64,000 bases of DNA from Thiofaba sp039822285 (GTDB lineage Bacteria > Pseudomonadota > Gammaproteobacteria > Halothiobacillales > Halothiobacillaceae): assembly GCF_039822285.1 (NCBI RefSeq), contig NZ_JBAJEY010000005.1:124001-188000 (forward strand). The letters are read 5' to 3'. Shown in pieces: positions 56,112-64,000 of the stretch (positions are counted from its first letter, which is position 1; each line of letters opens with the position of its first letter). The position numbers were made by a program, and so were the translations under genes. The notes under the pieces were generated by a model. That model was not told the origin of the DNA. It saw only the letters and a list, made by a program, of their open reading frames with translations, and made no database searches.

Positions 56112-57338
56112 TCAGATCCGGAAACCGAACAAGGTGACGTCGTCGCGCCGTGGCTGTTCACCCTGGTAGTCGCGGAAGGCCCGCATGATGCGTTCGCCCT
56201 GCTCAGCGAGCGGTAGCGCGCGGTGCTCGAGCAGCATCCCGCGCAGGCGCCTCTTGCCGAAGGCGATGCGCTTGGGGCCGCCTACCTGGTCGATCACGCC
56301 ATCGGTGGTGATGAACACACCAGTCCCGGGCTCGAGCACCTGGGCCCGGTTGGTCCAGGCGTGCGCCATCGGCGTAGTGCGGTAGCCGACCCCCATGCGA
56401 TCGCCATCGAGCTGCGCCACATCCACGGCCCCGGGCGCCAGCACGAACAGGGGGGTCTTGGCCCCCGCCCAGGTCAGGCTGCGAGTGGCATGGTCGAACC
56501 AGAGGAAGGCGGCGTCCATGCCATCGTCCGACCCCTCCCCATCTTCGCCATCCTGGGCCAGGGATGCCTTGACCATGCGGTTCATCTCGCCCAGCACCCG
56601 CGCCGGATCGCGCGGATCGCCGTGCGCCAGCAGGCGGTCAAGATAGGAGGCCGTGATCAGGGTCATGAAGGCCCCCGGCACGCCATGGCCGGTGCAGTCG
56701 ATGACCGCGGCGAAGAAGCCGTCCGCAAAGCTGCGGAAGACGAAGAAGTCCCCCCCGACCACGTCGCGCGGCTCCCAGTGCAGCAGATGGTCGGGCAGGG
56801 TGGCGGCCAGTTCCAGGCGCGAGGGGCGCAGGAAGGATTTCTGGATCACGCTCGCGTAGTCGATGCTCTCCATCACCAGGCGGTTCTTCTCCGCCTGCAG
56901 GTTGGTCACCGCACTCACCAGGTCGAAACCTGTCGCGGCGCCGAGGTAGCGTCCGTTATCGACGATGATGAAGCCGTCGGAGAGCGCCTTGCTGCCGGCC
57001 GCCAGGACCTGGAAGCTGAGCTCTTGAATCGGCGTATGCGCCTCGACGGTGAGCGGGCGCTTGTCCATGAACGCGATGCAGCTCTTGCGCCCGTAGATCT
57101 CGCGCACGAAGGGCCGCGCCATCTCGTTCATGAAGATGTTGCGATTGATGATGCCAAGCGGCTGGTCCGCCTCCACCACCGGCAGTCCGATGAGTTCGGC
57201 ATGCTCGTGGAAGAGATGCATGACGTCCTCGTTATGCTGCGCGGGGCAGGCCGTGGGGACGTCCAGCTTGAGGTCCAGCGCGCAGCGCGGCAGGGACGCC
57301 GGGCGCGTGATCGGCGGAGGGGTGCTGGCGTGCAGCAT
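56112..57338 (-). CDS. siaA: CBS-pair PP2C phosphatase in the SiaA position
   Basis: A 408-residue phosphatase with an unusual sensor. Residues about 25-150 look like a tandem CBS pair (PAQHNEDVMHLFHEHAELIG, LPVVEADQPLGIINRN, then DGFIIVDNGRYLGAATGFDL). Residues about 160-408 are a PP2C/SpoIIE domain with metal-site GGD (195-197), DCTGHG (214-219), TTDG (344-347) and RRDD (397-400). Known SiaA has a membrane anchor and HAMP instead; none is present here. GGAGAG precedes the ATG. It heads the operon siaA-B-C-D. Confidence 0.88.
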   Translation of the reverse strand: MLHASTPPPITRPASLPRCALDLKLDVPTACPAQHNEDVMHLFHEHAELIGLPVVEADQPLGIINRNIFMNEMARPFVREIYGRKSCIAFMDKRPLTVEAHTPIQELSFQVLAAGSKALSDGFIIVDNGRYLGAATGFDLVSAVTNLQAEKNRLVMESIDYASVIQKSFLRPSRLELAATLPDHLLHWEPRDVVGGDFFVFRSFADGFFAAVIDCTGHGVPGAFMTLITASYLDRLLAHGDPRDPARVLGEMNRMVKASLAQDGEDGEGSDDGMDAAFLWFDHATRSLTWAGAKTPLFVLAPGAVDVAQLDGDRMGVGYRTTPMAHAWTNRAQVLEPGTGVFITTDGVIDQVGGPKRIAFGKRRLRGMLLEHRALPLAEQGERIMRAFRDYQGEQPRRDDVTLFGFRI

Positions 57339-57463
57339 GGCGGTCTCGCTCTCCGTGGAGGATGGCGGGGATGGCTATGCGCCCCCGCATGGAAAACTGA
57401 GCCGCCAAGGCTAGGCGTCAATGATGAAGTTTGCGTTACGCCTCGATGACACCCAGAGAGGGG

Positions 57464-57733
57464 TTACTCGGGTGCGACATACCCTTCCGGCTTGGCCGAG
57501 CCCTCGCCGAAGAAGAACTTCTCCATCTCCTGCTCGAGGAATTTGCGCGCCTTGGGATCGACCGGGGTGAGACGGTACTCGTTGATCAGCATGGTCTGGT
57601 GACGCAGCCATTCCTGCCAGGCCTGCTTGCTGACGTTGTCGAAGATGCGCTGCCCGAGTTCACCGAAGTACGGCGGGCGGTCGAGGCCCTCGGCCTCCTG
57701 CTTCAGACGGGCGCAATGCACCATGCGGGTCAT
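57464..57733 (-). CDS. yggX: Oxidative-damage protection protein YggX
   Basis: An 89-residue Fe(II)-trafficking protein. MVHCARLKQEAEGLDRPPY holds the conserved Cys near the N-terminus, and HQTMLINEYRLTPVDPKAR is the second family block. It protects iron-sulfur clusters from oxidation. It overlaps mutY by 4 bp; the mutY-yggX pairing is conserved in gammaproteobacteria. Confidence 0.97.
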   Translation of the reverse strand: MTRMVHCARLKQEAEGLDRPPYFGELGQRIFDNVSKQAWQEWLRHQTMLINEYRLTPVDPKARKFLEQEMEKFFFGEGSAKPEGYVAPE

Positions 57734-58767
57734 GTGGGTTTCCTCTTGCAGTATTGCTGGATGATTCGCTGCACCGGCGCGGGGAGGCCGGGCGGGGGAT
57801 GAGCGGGGTTATACCAGAGCCGCCCCCCCTCATCCATGACCCGGACGACAGGGTCTTTCAGGCGCGCCCGGCGCGGCTCGATGTCCAGGTGATAGTGGCT
57901 GAAGGTGTGGCGCAGCACCGGCAGCGACTCGCCAAACACGAGCCCGAGCCGCTCTGGGCAGTCCGCGGCATCCTCCGCCGAACACTCGGGCAGGCTGTAC
58001 AGTCCGGGCCAGACGCCGACCGGCGGGCGGCGTTCGAGCAGTACGCCCGCCTCGCCCTCGATCAGCAGCATCACCGTGCGCCGCACCGGCAGGACCTTGC
58101 GCGGGCGCGGGGTGGGCAGCTCATCCACCCGTCCTGCTTGCAGGGCAGCGCAGTCCACCTGCTGCGGGCAGCGTCCACAGGCCGGGTTCTTCGGGCTGCA
58201 GACGGTGGCGCCGAGGTCCATGATCGCCTGGGTGTAGTCGGCCACCCGCTCACGCGGGGTGTGCGCCTCGGCCTTGTGCCAGAGCGCGCGCTCCACAAGC
58301 CCCTCGCCCGGCCAACCCTCGATGCCGTGATAGCGCGCCAGCACCCGCTTCACGTTGCCATCGAGGATGGCATGCGGCAGGCCATAGGCCTGGGCGAGGA
58401 TGGCCGCGGCGGTGGAGCGGCCGAGCCCCGGCAGGGCCATGGCGGCCTCGAGATTCTGCGGGAACCGGCCCCCATGGTGCTCGACCACATGGCGCGCGGC
58501 GGCGTGCAGGAAACGGGCGCGGCGGTAGTAGCCCAGCCCGGCCCAGTGGGCCAGCACCTCATCCTCATCGGCCGCGGCCAGCGTGGCGATGTCCGGAAAG
58601 CGCGCCATGAAGCGGGCGAAATAGGGGATGACCGTCGCCACCTGGGTCTGCTGCAGCATCACCTCGGCCACCCACACCCGCCAAGGCTCGCGCGGATGCT
58701 GCCAGGGCAGGTCATGACGGCCGTGCGTATCCCACCAGCTGAGAAGGCGGCTGGCAAAGGTATCCAT
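57730..58767 (-). CDS. mutY: Adenine DNA glycosylase MutY
   Basis: A 345-residue glycosylase that removes A opposite 8-oxoG. E35 in EVMLQQTQV and D136 in ILDGNVKRV are the catalytic residues, the helix-hairpin-helix is LPGLGRSTA, and the 4Fe-4S site is C190-x6-C197-x2-C200-x5-C206. A C-terminal NUDIX-like domain (about 225-340) with RHTFSHYHLDI recognises 8-oxoG. Shares one base with the AsmA gene and overlaps yggX. Confidence 0.98.
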   Translation of the reverse strand: MDTFASRLLSWWDTHGRHDLPWQHPREPWRVWVAEVMLQQTQVATVIPYFARFMARFPDIATLAAADEDEVLAHWAGLGYYRRARFLHAAARHVVEHHGGRFPQNLEAAMALPGLGRSTAAAILAQAYGLPHAILDGNVKRVLARYHGIEGWPGEGLVERALWHKAEAHTPRERVADYTQAIMDLGATVCSPKNPACGRCPQQVDCAALQAGRVDELPTPRPRKVLPVRRTVMLLIEGEAGVLLERRPPVGVWPGLYSLPECSAEDAADCPERLGLVFGESLPVLRHTFSHYHLDIEPRRARLKDPVVRVMDEGGRLWYNPAHPPPGLPAPVQRIIQQYCKRKPT

Positions 58768-61148
58768 CAGCGCCCGATCAACCCCTTCAGCAGGTCCTGC
58801 ACGGGCGGGACCGCGGGGGCCGGCTGGGCTGGCTCCTGCGGTGTCGAACCGGACGGGGCCGGTACGCCGAGTCGCTTCTGCAGCTCCTCGCCCACGCGCT
58901 TCTCAACCTCCTTCTTCGCCCGCTCTTCCACCACCTTGCCAAGATCCACGCTGTAGGAGGGGTCGCTGAGCGAGCCGCTGATCTTGAGCGGAATGGGCAC
59001 CCCGCGCAGGTTGGCCAACTCCTTGCCCCCCTGCCCGGTGGCGGTCTGCACCACGGTCACGGTCAGGCCGTAGTCGATGCCGTTTTTGGGCAGGTCGATG
59101 ACCCCGGCGCCCTGCACGCGTAAGAGCGGCGACTTGCCGTCGAGGTCCGGGTTGTGGATCACCCCGTTGGCGATGGTCGCGCTGCCGGAGAGTTCGGTGA
59201 AATCGGTCTGCGCAGGCTCGGGCGGCGGGGCGGGCTGGCCCTTGAGGGCGGCATCCGCGCGGCGCAACAGCTGGCCGATGTTCACCCCCTTGAGGGCCCC
59301 GTCAAAGAAACGCGCGCGCGCCGTGCCGTCGAGCCCGGCCTTGAGGGCGTTCACCGAAGCGCCGCGCGTGCGCAGGTCGAAGTTCAGTTCGCCGTGGCCA
59401 CTCAGGCGATCGCTTTCGGCAAACTGGCGCAGGATAGCGCCCACATCCACCCCCGAGGCCCGACCCGCCGCCCGCCACAGCGGGGTCTGACCGCGCACGT
59501 CCAGCCCACCGCGGGTCTCGAACTGACCATCGAAGGCCCGCCCGCTCAAGGTGTCGATGGCAAGATCTCCGCCCCGGGCCTTGCCGGCCAGCCGCAGCTC
59601 GCGCACGTCGACGCGCTGCACGGTCAGGTGCGCCACGCGCAGGTTCGCCTGGCCGCTCAAGTCGCGAAGCCAAGCTACCGGCAGATCAATCGGCGTATCG
59701 GCCCCCGGCCCCGGCGCGGGGCTGCCACCGCCCTCCTTGGGCGGGGTCGGGGCGGCCTGCGGCTTGGGCGGCAGGTAGCGGTCGACATTCAGCCGGTCGA
59801 GGGCGAGATCGGCGCTGAGCCCGCCCTTGCCTGCCCCGACGCTGCCCTGGGCGCGGGTCTCATCCACCCGCGCTTCCAGTGCGTTCAGGCGCAGGCTGCC
59901 GTCGCTGAAGACCACGTCCGCCTTCGCCCCGGCCTGGACCAGGGTACCCTCAGGCAGCCCGGCGAGGGGGCGCCCATGCGCGGCGAGCCAGGCACGCGGA
60001 TTGAAGTCGGCCACATCCAGATGGCCGGCAAAGTGCGGGGTGGCCTTGAGCCCCTCGAGCCGGCCGGCAAGGCTTGCGCGCAGGCCCTCGGCGTCGACGG
60101 CAAGGCGCGTGAGCTGAGCGGTGCCCGCGGCCCCATCCAGCGCCCCCTCGCCTGTCAGCCGGGCATTCACACCCTTGCCGCCGAGGCCCGCGCCTTCAGC
60201 GTGCAGCTCGCCCGCAAGCGACGCCAGCGTGAGGCGTAGGGGCGCGAGTTCGCCCGAAAGCCCCAGGTTCAGTTTCGCATCCAAAAGCTCGAGCGGGGCC
60301 GGGCCGTTGGTCAGGCGCACCTCGAGCGCGAGGGGCTCGCCGGTCAGCGCAAGGTTTTCATCCGCGACGCCCAGCCGCTCGGAGCGGGCCTTGAACACCA
60401 GCCGGCCGATCCCCCCCGGCAGGTGCGCCCCCTCGCCCTCGAGGCGAAGGCCGCTCACCTCGAGGGCAGGCTGGTCAGGATCGACCTTCATCCGCCCGGC
60501 AAGGCGCAGCTGTCCTTCAAGTTTTTTATCCACCTGGCGAATGCCCGCCTCAAGGCTCAGGTCGAAGGGCTTGCCCGGCTCAAGGCGGCCAGTGGTCAGC
60601 TCGAGCGGGGCGATGCGCCAGACCTCGCCGGTGGTGCCATCGCGGAAGCTGACCTCGGCCTGTTTCAGGCTAAGCCCGCCCAGCAGCAGGCCGAAGCCGG
60701 TCGGCGTGCCACCGGCCGGGGCCGGCGTTGCGGCCGCAGGCTGCGGCGCGGGGGCCTGCGGGACCAGCTGCCAGTTGGTGCGGCCATCCTTGCGGCGCTC
60801 GAGGAACAGTTTTAGGCCGTTTACGGCCACCTCATTCACCTCCAGCCGCCGCTCGAGCAAGGGCAGCGGCTGGACGCCGAGCACCAGGCTCTCGGCCTCG
60901 GCGAACCAGGGATCGGTGAAGCCTTCCGCGTTGCCAAGACTCACCCTCTCGGCGTGCAGGCCGAGCACCGGCCACAGGCTGAGGCTCAGCTCGCCGCCGA
61001 GATGCAGCTCGCGGCCAAGATGCTGCTTGGCGAGCGCCTCGATCTCGGGCTTGTAGCGGTTGGCATCGAAGGTGGCGACGAACACGGCGAGTCCCGCGAT
61101 GGCGAGCACCACCACGCCCAACACCCCCAGTAACACGCGCTTGATCAT
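58767..61148 (-). CDS. AsmA-family protein
   Basis: A 793-residue envelope protein anchored by an N-terminal span (about 5-27), with a long beta-rich periplasmic body. DANRYKPEIEALAKQHLGR and LSLSLWPVLGLHAERVSLGN are AsmA_N signatures, and FDLRTRGASVNALKAGLDG and PIPLKISGSLSDPSYSVDL are AsmA_C ones. AsmA proteins are thought to move phospholipids between membranes. Two Ala/Pro-rich linkers occur, near 135-150 and 470-490. It lies upstream of mutY in a likely operon. Confidence 0.93.
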   Translation of the reverse strand: MIKRVLLGVLGVVVLAIAGLAVFVATFDANRYKPEIEALAKQHLGRELHLGGELSLSLWPVLGLHAERVSLGNAEGFTDPWFAEAESLVLGVQPLPLLERRLEVNEVAVNGLKLFLERRKDGRTNWQLVPQAPAPQPAAATPAPAGGTPTGFGLLLGGLSLKQAEVSFRDGTTGEVWRIAPLELTTGRLEPGKPFDLSLEAGIRQVDKKLEGQLRLAGRMKVDPDQPALEVSGLRLEGEGAHLPGGIGRLVFKARSERLGVADENLALTGEPLALEVRLTNGPAPLELLDAKLNLGLSGELAPLRLTLASLAGELHAEGAGLGGKGVNARLTGEGALDGAAGTAQLTRLAVDAEGLRASLAGRLEGLKATPHFAGHLDVADFNPRAWLAAHGRPLAGLPEGTLVQAGAKADVVFSDGSLRLNALEARVDETRAQGSVGAGKGGLSADLALDRLNVDRYLPPKPQAAPTPPKEGGGSPAPGPGADTPIDLPVAWLRDLSGQANLRVAHLTVQRVDVRELRLAGKARGGDLAIDTLSGRAFDGQFETRGGLDVRGQTPLWRAAGRASGVDVGAILRQFAESDRLSGHGELNFDLRTRGASVNALKAGLDGTARARFFDGALKGVNIGQLLRRADAALKGQPAPPPEPAQTDFTELSGSATIANGVIHNPDLDGKSPLLRVQGAGVIDLPKNGIDYGLTVTVVQTATGQGGKELANLRGVPIPLKISGSLSDPSYSVDLGKVVEERAKKEVEKRVGEELQKRLGVPAPSGSTPQEPAQPAPAVPPVQDLLKGLIGR

Positions 61149-61226
61149 CCCCCCTCCCCTGCCCTTGCGGACGGCATATTTCTCCCCTCATGATAGCTGC
61201 ATCCTTCGCCGCTGACGGACACGGCC

Positions 61227-62294
61227 ATGAATCTGCGCGACCTCTTTGACCGCCTGCTGCACGGGGCCAAGACCACCGCCCGCCTCTACCACCCGCGCAC
61301 CATGCGTGAGCGCGGCTTGCTGTGGAGCGCCGGTCTGCTTGGGGCGACCTACGTGGTGGTGGTGACCGTGCTCGCCATCCGCTGGAGCATGGCCCCGGCG
61401 GAATTCGACGTAAACGAGGCCGCCCGCGCGCACATGGCCTCGAGCCAGCAGGCGCCGGTCACCGGCCAGGTCATGACCGGCACCCTGATCGAGGTCGCCC
61501 GCACCCTGCTCGACAAGCCGGGCGGCTACCTCTCCAACGACATCACCCCGCCCGGCGTGCTGATCGACAACATGCCCAACTGGGAATTCGGCGTGCTGGT
61601 GCAGGTGCGCGACCTCGCGCGCGCGCTGCGTAACGACTTCTCCCGTTCGCAGTCGCAGTCGGTGGAGGATCGGGACCTGATCATCGCCGAGCCGCTGTTC
61701 AACTTCGACAACGCCTCGTGGATGCTGCCCTCGACCGAGGGCGAGTACCGCAAGGCCATCCGCGCCCTGGAGCGTTACGACCTGCGCCTGGGCGATGGGG
61801 ATGCCACGGACGCCCAGTTCTACGCCCGCGCGGACAACCTGCGCGACTGGCTGGGGATGGTGGAGAAGCGCCTCGGCTCCCTGTCGCAACGTCTCTCCGC
61901 CAGCGTCGGCCAGGTGCGGGTGAACACCGACCTCTCGGGCGATGAGGCCGCGCGCCAGTCCACCGCCACCCCCGGCCAGCTGATGGTGCGCACCCCCTGG
62001 TACCAGGTGGATGACGTGTTCTTCGAGGCGCGCGGCGCCACCTGGGCCCTGCTGCACTTTCTGCGCGCGGCGGAGGTCGATTTCGCCACGGTGCTGGAGA
62101 AGAAGAACGCGCTGGTCAGCCTCAGGCAGATCATCCGCGAACTGGAGGCCAGCCAGGCCACGGTCTGGAGCCCCGTCATCCTCAACGGCAGCGGCTTCGG
62201 CTTTGTCGCCAACCACTCGCTGGTGATGGCATCCTATGTCTCGCGCGCCAATGCCGCGGTCATCGACCTGCGCAACCTTTTGGCGCAGGGCTGA
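61227..62294 (+). CDS. DUF2333 family protein
   Basis: A 355-residue protein with one N-terminal span (about 31-52) and a largely helical periplasmic domain. The family blocks GGYLSNDITPPGVLIDNMPNW and FNFDNASWMLPSTEGEYR are characteristic of DUF2333. Function is unknown. It is divergent from the AsmA gene with a 78-bp gap. Confidence 0.9.
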   Translation: MNLRDLFDRLLHGAKTTARLYHPRTMRERGLLWSAGLLGATYVVVVTVLAIRWSMAPAEFDVNEAARAHMASSQQAPVTGQVMTGTLIEVARTLLDKPGGYLSNDITPPGVLIDNMPNWEFGVLVQVRDLARALRNDFSRSQSQSVEDRDLIIAEPLFNFDNASWMLPSTEGEYRKAIRALERYDLRLGDGDATDAQFYARADNLRDWLGMVEKRLGSLSQRLSASVGQVRVNTDLSGDEAARQSTATPGQLMVRTPWYQVDDVFFEARGATWALLHFLRAAEVDFATVLEKKNALVSLRQIIRELEASQATVWSPVILNGSGFGFVANHSLVMASYVSRANAAVIDLRNLLAQG

Positions 62295-62603
62295 TATTTA
62301 GTTTTGACTGCGTCATAAGTGAGGGGTGACTCTGACTTGGCCTCGAGGTGATGGAGCCTGATCCGGGCGATGTGGGTTTCACCCTCTCCCCCAGCCCCTC
62401 CCCCCTCGAGGGGGAGGGGAGAAAGACATGCCCCAACCGGGTACGCAGCCCGAAGATCGCATGTCCCCTCCCCCCTCGGGGGGAGGGTTAGGGAGAGGGG
62501 GCACCTCGGATCGCGGCGGTACGCCGCAAGGGATATGGAACAACCTCGGGTTTGCCTTCTCTCCCCTCAACCTGTGACACAGTCAAATTAGGACCTCTGA
62601 AGC
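62295..62603. repeat. 309-bp gap with inverted C/G-rich palindromes
   Basis: No gene is seen. 62373-62421 is a C/G-rich palindrome whose minus strand ends GAGAGGGTGAAACCCA, and 62464-62501 is a second, oppositely oriented, ending GGGTTAGGGAGAGGGGG. A decayed GTGGGAG-type REP core (ATCGCGGCGGTACGCCGC) is at 62510-62527. The rest is unremarkable. Confidence 0.75.
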
Positions 62604-62831
62604 ATGATTTCGGTGAAATTCTTTGCCAGCCTGCGCGAGCGCGTGGGCAAGGCCGACATGACCCTTCCAGCCGCGGGCCTCGCCACGATTGCCGACGTGT
62701 GGGCCGCCGCCACCGACTTCGACATGCCGGCCAATACCCTGGTGGCGGTCAACCACGAGTACGTGGCCCGTGATGCCACGGTCAGGGACGGGGACGAGGT
62801 CGCCTTCTTCCCACCAGTCACGGGGGGCTGA
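62604..62831 (+). CDS. moaD: Molybdopterin synthase small subunit MoaD
   Basis: A 75-residue beta-grasp sulfur carrier. The C-terminus DGDEVAFFPPVTGG is the same as the E. coli MoaD ending, with the Gly-Gly that becomes a thiocarboxylate for molybdopterin dithiolene formation. The usual partner moaE is not next to it. ThiS is less likely because of the FFPPVTGG ending. Confidence 0.93.
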   Translation: MISVKFFASLRERVGKADMTLPAAGLATIADVWAAATDFDMPANTLVAVNHEYVARDATVRDGDEVAFFPPVTGG

Positions 62832-62833
62832 GC

Positions 62834-63166
62834 GTGAGCCAGCAATGCCCGCCGGACTGGATCGAACGCCGCCTGCGCCAGGTCGCCCTCGGCCGCAAGC
62901 TGATCCTGGGCGGCCTCGTGGTGTGGCTTGCCGCCCTGGTGTGGCTGGTGGTGCAGCACCCGCTGATGACCAACCCGCTGCACCTGCTGCGCCAGCTCGA
63001 ACAGAATGCAGTCGATTCCTCCACCCTGTCAGTGCTGGCCATGCTGACGCCACTGATGTTCGGCCTCATCGCCCTGCTGCTGCTCATCCTCCTGCTGTTC
63101 GGCCTCGGCTGCATGATCCAGGAGGGGCGGTTGCTCGGCTTGCTGCGGGAGAAGGATCGAGGCTGA
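62834..63166 (+). CDS. Two-span membrane protein of unknown function
   Basis: A 110-residue protein starting at GTG 62834, two bases after the moaD stop. Two hydrophobic spans lie at about 24-42 and 75-95 with a polar loop between; the C-terminus is charged. The close spacing suggests cotranscription with moaD, but I recognise no family and make no functional claim. Confidence 0.65.
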   Translation: MSQQCPPDWIERRLRQVALGRKLILGGLVVWLAALVWLVVQHPLMTNPLHLLRQLEQNAVDSSTLSVLAMLTPLMFGLIALLLLILLLFGLGCMIQEGRLLGLLREKDRG

Positions 63167-63208
63167 CAACACCGGGCCCATGGTCTATAGGGATATTTTG
63201 CGACCGTT

Positions 63209-63372
63209 GGGTACCTCGAGAAACCGTCACGAGCGGACAGAGTGCAAGGAGCCCCGCAGCGAATCCCCGAGACATATCAACATAGATAGGCGAGGGGTGA
63301 GCGGGCTTCGCCAGCTTCGCGTTAGGATGCGACGCAGCAATCTGCCCGCGCAGTAGGTTTCTCGAGGTACCC
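63209..63372. mobile_element. Candidate 164-bp MITE with 16-bp terminal inverted repeats
   Basis: GGGTACCTCGAGAAAC at 63209-63224 is repeated as its exact complement, GTTTCTCGAGGTACCC, at 63357-63372. The 132 bp between encode no plausible protein. No clear target-site duplication is seen at the edges. The layout is that of a miniature inverted-repeat element or a deleted insertion sequence. Confidence 0.6.
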
Positions 63373-63437
63373 TGTTCATGCCCCTGTCACAGACTTGGGT
63401 TTGAGTAAGGTCGCCCGATCGACCTGGAGGATTCGCC

Positions 63438-63746
63438 ATGAGCCTTGCCAAGAAGTACCTCAAGACCCGCCCCATCTGCAAAGCCACCTTCACCCTTCCC
63501 CCCCTGCGCCACGATGGCGCAGAGAAGGTCAGCCTGATCGGCGACTTCAACGGCTGGGATGCCGACGCCATGCCCATGAAGCAGCGCAAGGACGGCAGCT
63601 GGAGCGTCGAGGTCGAGCTCGAACCGGGGCGCGAGTACCAGTTCCTCTACCAGCTCGGCGGCGAGCGGTACGCCAACGACGATGCCGCCGATGCCTACAT
63701 CCCCAACCCCTTCGGCACCGGCGAGAACTCCGTCATCCGCGTCTGA
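63438..63746 (+). CDS. CBM48 (isoamylase N-terminal) domain protein
   Basis: A 102-residue single-domain protein of the AMPK-beta/CBM48 glycogen-binding fold. VSLIGDFNGWDADAMPMKQR and GSWSVEVELEPGREYQFLYQL are characteristic, and the end is NPFGTGENSVIRV. It has no catalytic domain and probably binds glycogen or another alpha-glucan. GGAGG lies 7 nt upstream. It is followed by a mutarotase gene. Confidence 0.9.
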   Translation: MSLAKKYLKTRPICKATFTLPPLRHDGAEKVSLIGDFNGWDADAMPMKQRKDGSWSVEVELEPGREYQFLYQLGGERYANDDAADAYIPNPFGTGENSVIRV

Positions 63747-63806
63747 CCGCTCTCCCGGCGGCTCGCCCTCCTGTAAGATGAGGGCAAGCTTCACCAGGAG
63801 ACCGCC

Positions 63807-64000
63807 ATGAGCACCATCGACGCCCTGAACGCATCCTTCGGCCAGGGCGATGCCCTGCACTTCATCACCGGTCCTGGCGGCCTGACCCAGGCGGTGCTGC
63901 GCGCCGAGGGGGCGGAGGCGCGCGTGCTGCTGCAGGGGGCGCAGGTCGTCCACTATCAGCCCGCCGGCTTCGGCCCGGTGATCTGGGTGAGCGATGAGGC
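63807..64000 (+). CDS. D-hexose-6-phosphate mutarotase (YeaD-like), 5' part
   Basis: The first 64 or so codons of a gene that runs off the window. LTQAVLRAEGAEARVLLQGA and VHYQPAGFGPVIWVSDEA match the N-terminal strands of YeaD-type aldose-1-epimerase family enzymes, which interconvert anomers of glucose 6-phosphate. AGGAG precedes the ATG. Catalytic His residues lie beyond the window. Confidence 0.82.
   Translation, partial: MSTIDALNASFGQGDALHFITGPGGLTQAVLRAEGAEARVLLQGAQVVHYQPAGFGPVIWVSDE

Noticed and set aside
62604..62831. ThiS as the identity of the small sulfur carrier
   Set aside because: The ending DGDEVAFFPPVTGG is MoaD-specific, and no thiG lies next to it.

Overview
The window is a gene-dense, high-GC stretch of a gammaproteobacterial chromosome. 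The evidence is the mix of genes: gmhA/gmhB/hldE/hldD/waaF/waaC/waaA for lipopolysaccharide (LPS) core, glnE, rlmJ, yggX-mutY, a pcm-like gene next to tolC, an Xps-type type II secretion operon and a SiaABCD module. A sulfur-oxidising or related Chromatiales-like lineage is possible, but I cannot fix the genus from sequence alone. No rRNA, tRNA, CRISPR array, integrase or transposase gene was recognised.

Layout. 1-7001 (minus strand): a glycosyltransferase; a PAS-PAS-PAS-GGDEF-EAL protein translationally coupled to an unusual ketohexokinase-Rieske fusion; a YfcE-like phosphodiesterase coupled to a permease fragment; a nitroreductase; and a DUF2238 membrane protein. 7032-13828 (plus): rlmJ, glnE, ilvE, a zf-CHCC protein, a tiny membrane protein and an RlmN-like radical SAM enzyme, separated by dispersed palindromic repeats. 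13983-27881: an LPS core locus holding the ADP-heptose pathway, heptosyltransferases I and II, an O-antigen-ligase-like protein, five other glycosyltransferase or deacetylase genes, Kdo transferase and a lipid A acyltransferase. 27931-38538: tolC, a pcm-like gene, a two-domain PPK2 enzyme, thiC behind a TPP riboswitch, yaiI-recQ flanked by two His-rich glycine-zipper proteins, a thioredoxin-like protein, bolA and a LuxR-type regulator.

38567-43899 holds two related large secreted proteins. Each is preceded by the same 20-bp motif, and both lie between the LuxR-type regulator and a full type II secretion operon (44026-54289, order E-F-G-H-I-J-K-L-M-N-D). Regulator, substrates and exporter may form one functional unit, but this is inference. 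54396-57338 is a SiaABCD-type phospho-signalling and c-di-GMP operon whose phosphatase carries a soluble CBS pair instead of a membrane HAMP sensor. 57464-64000 holds yggX, mutY, an AsmA protein, a DUF2333 protein, moaD, a small membrane protein, a CBM48 protein and the start of a hexose-6-phosphate mutarotase.

Three dispersed palindromic repeat families run through the gaps: GTAG-headed REPs, GTGGGAG-headed REPs and C/G-rich palindromes. They are not confined to gaps. GTAG REPs supply the TAG stop of at least three genes, and a pair of C/G-rich palindromes sits in frame inside waaA, adding about 65 codons. A 164-bp element with perfect 16-bp terminal inverted repeats lies near the right end.
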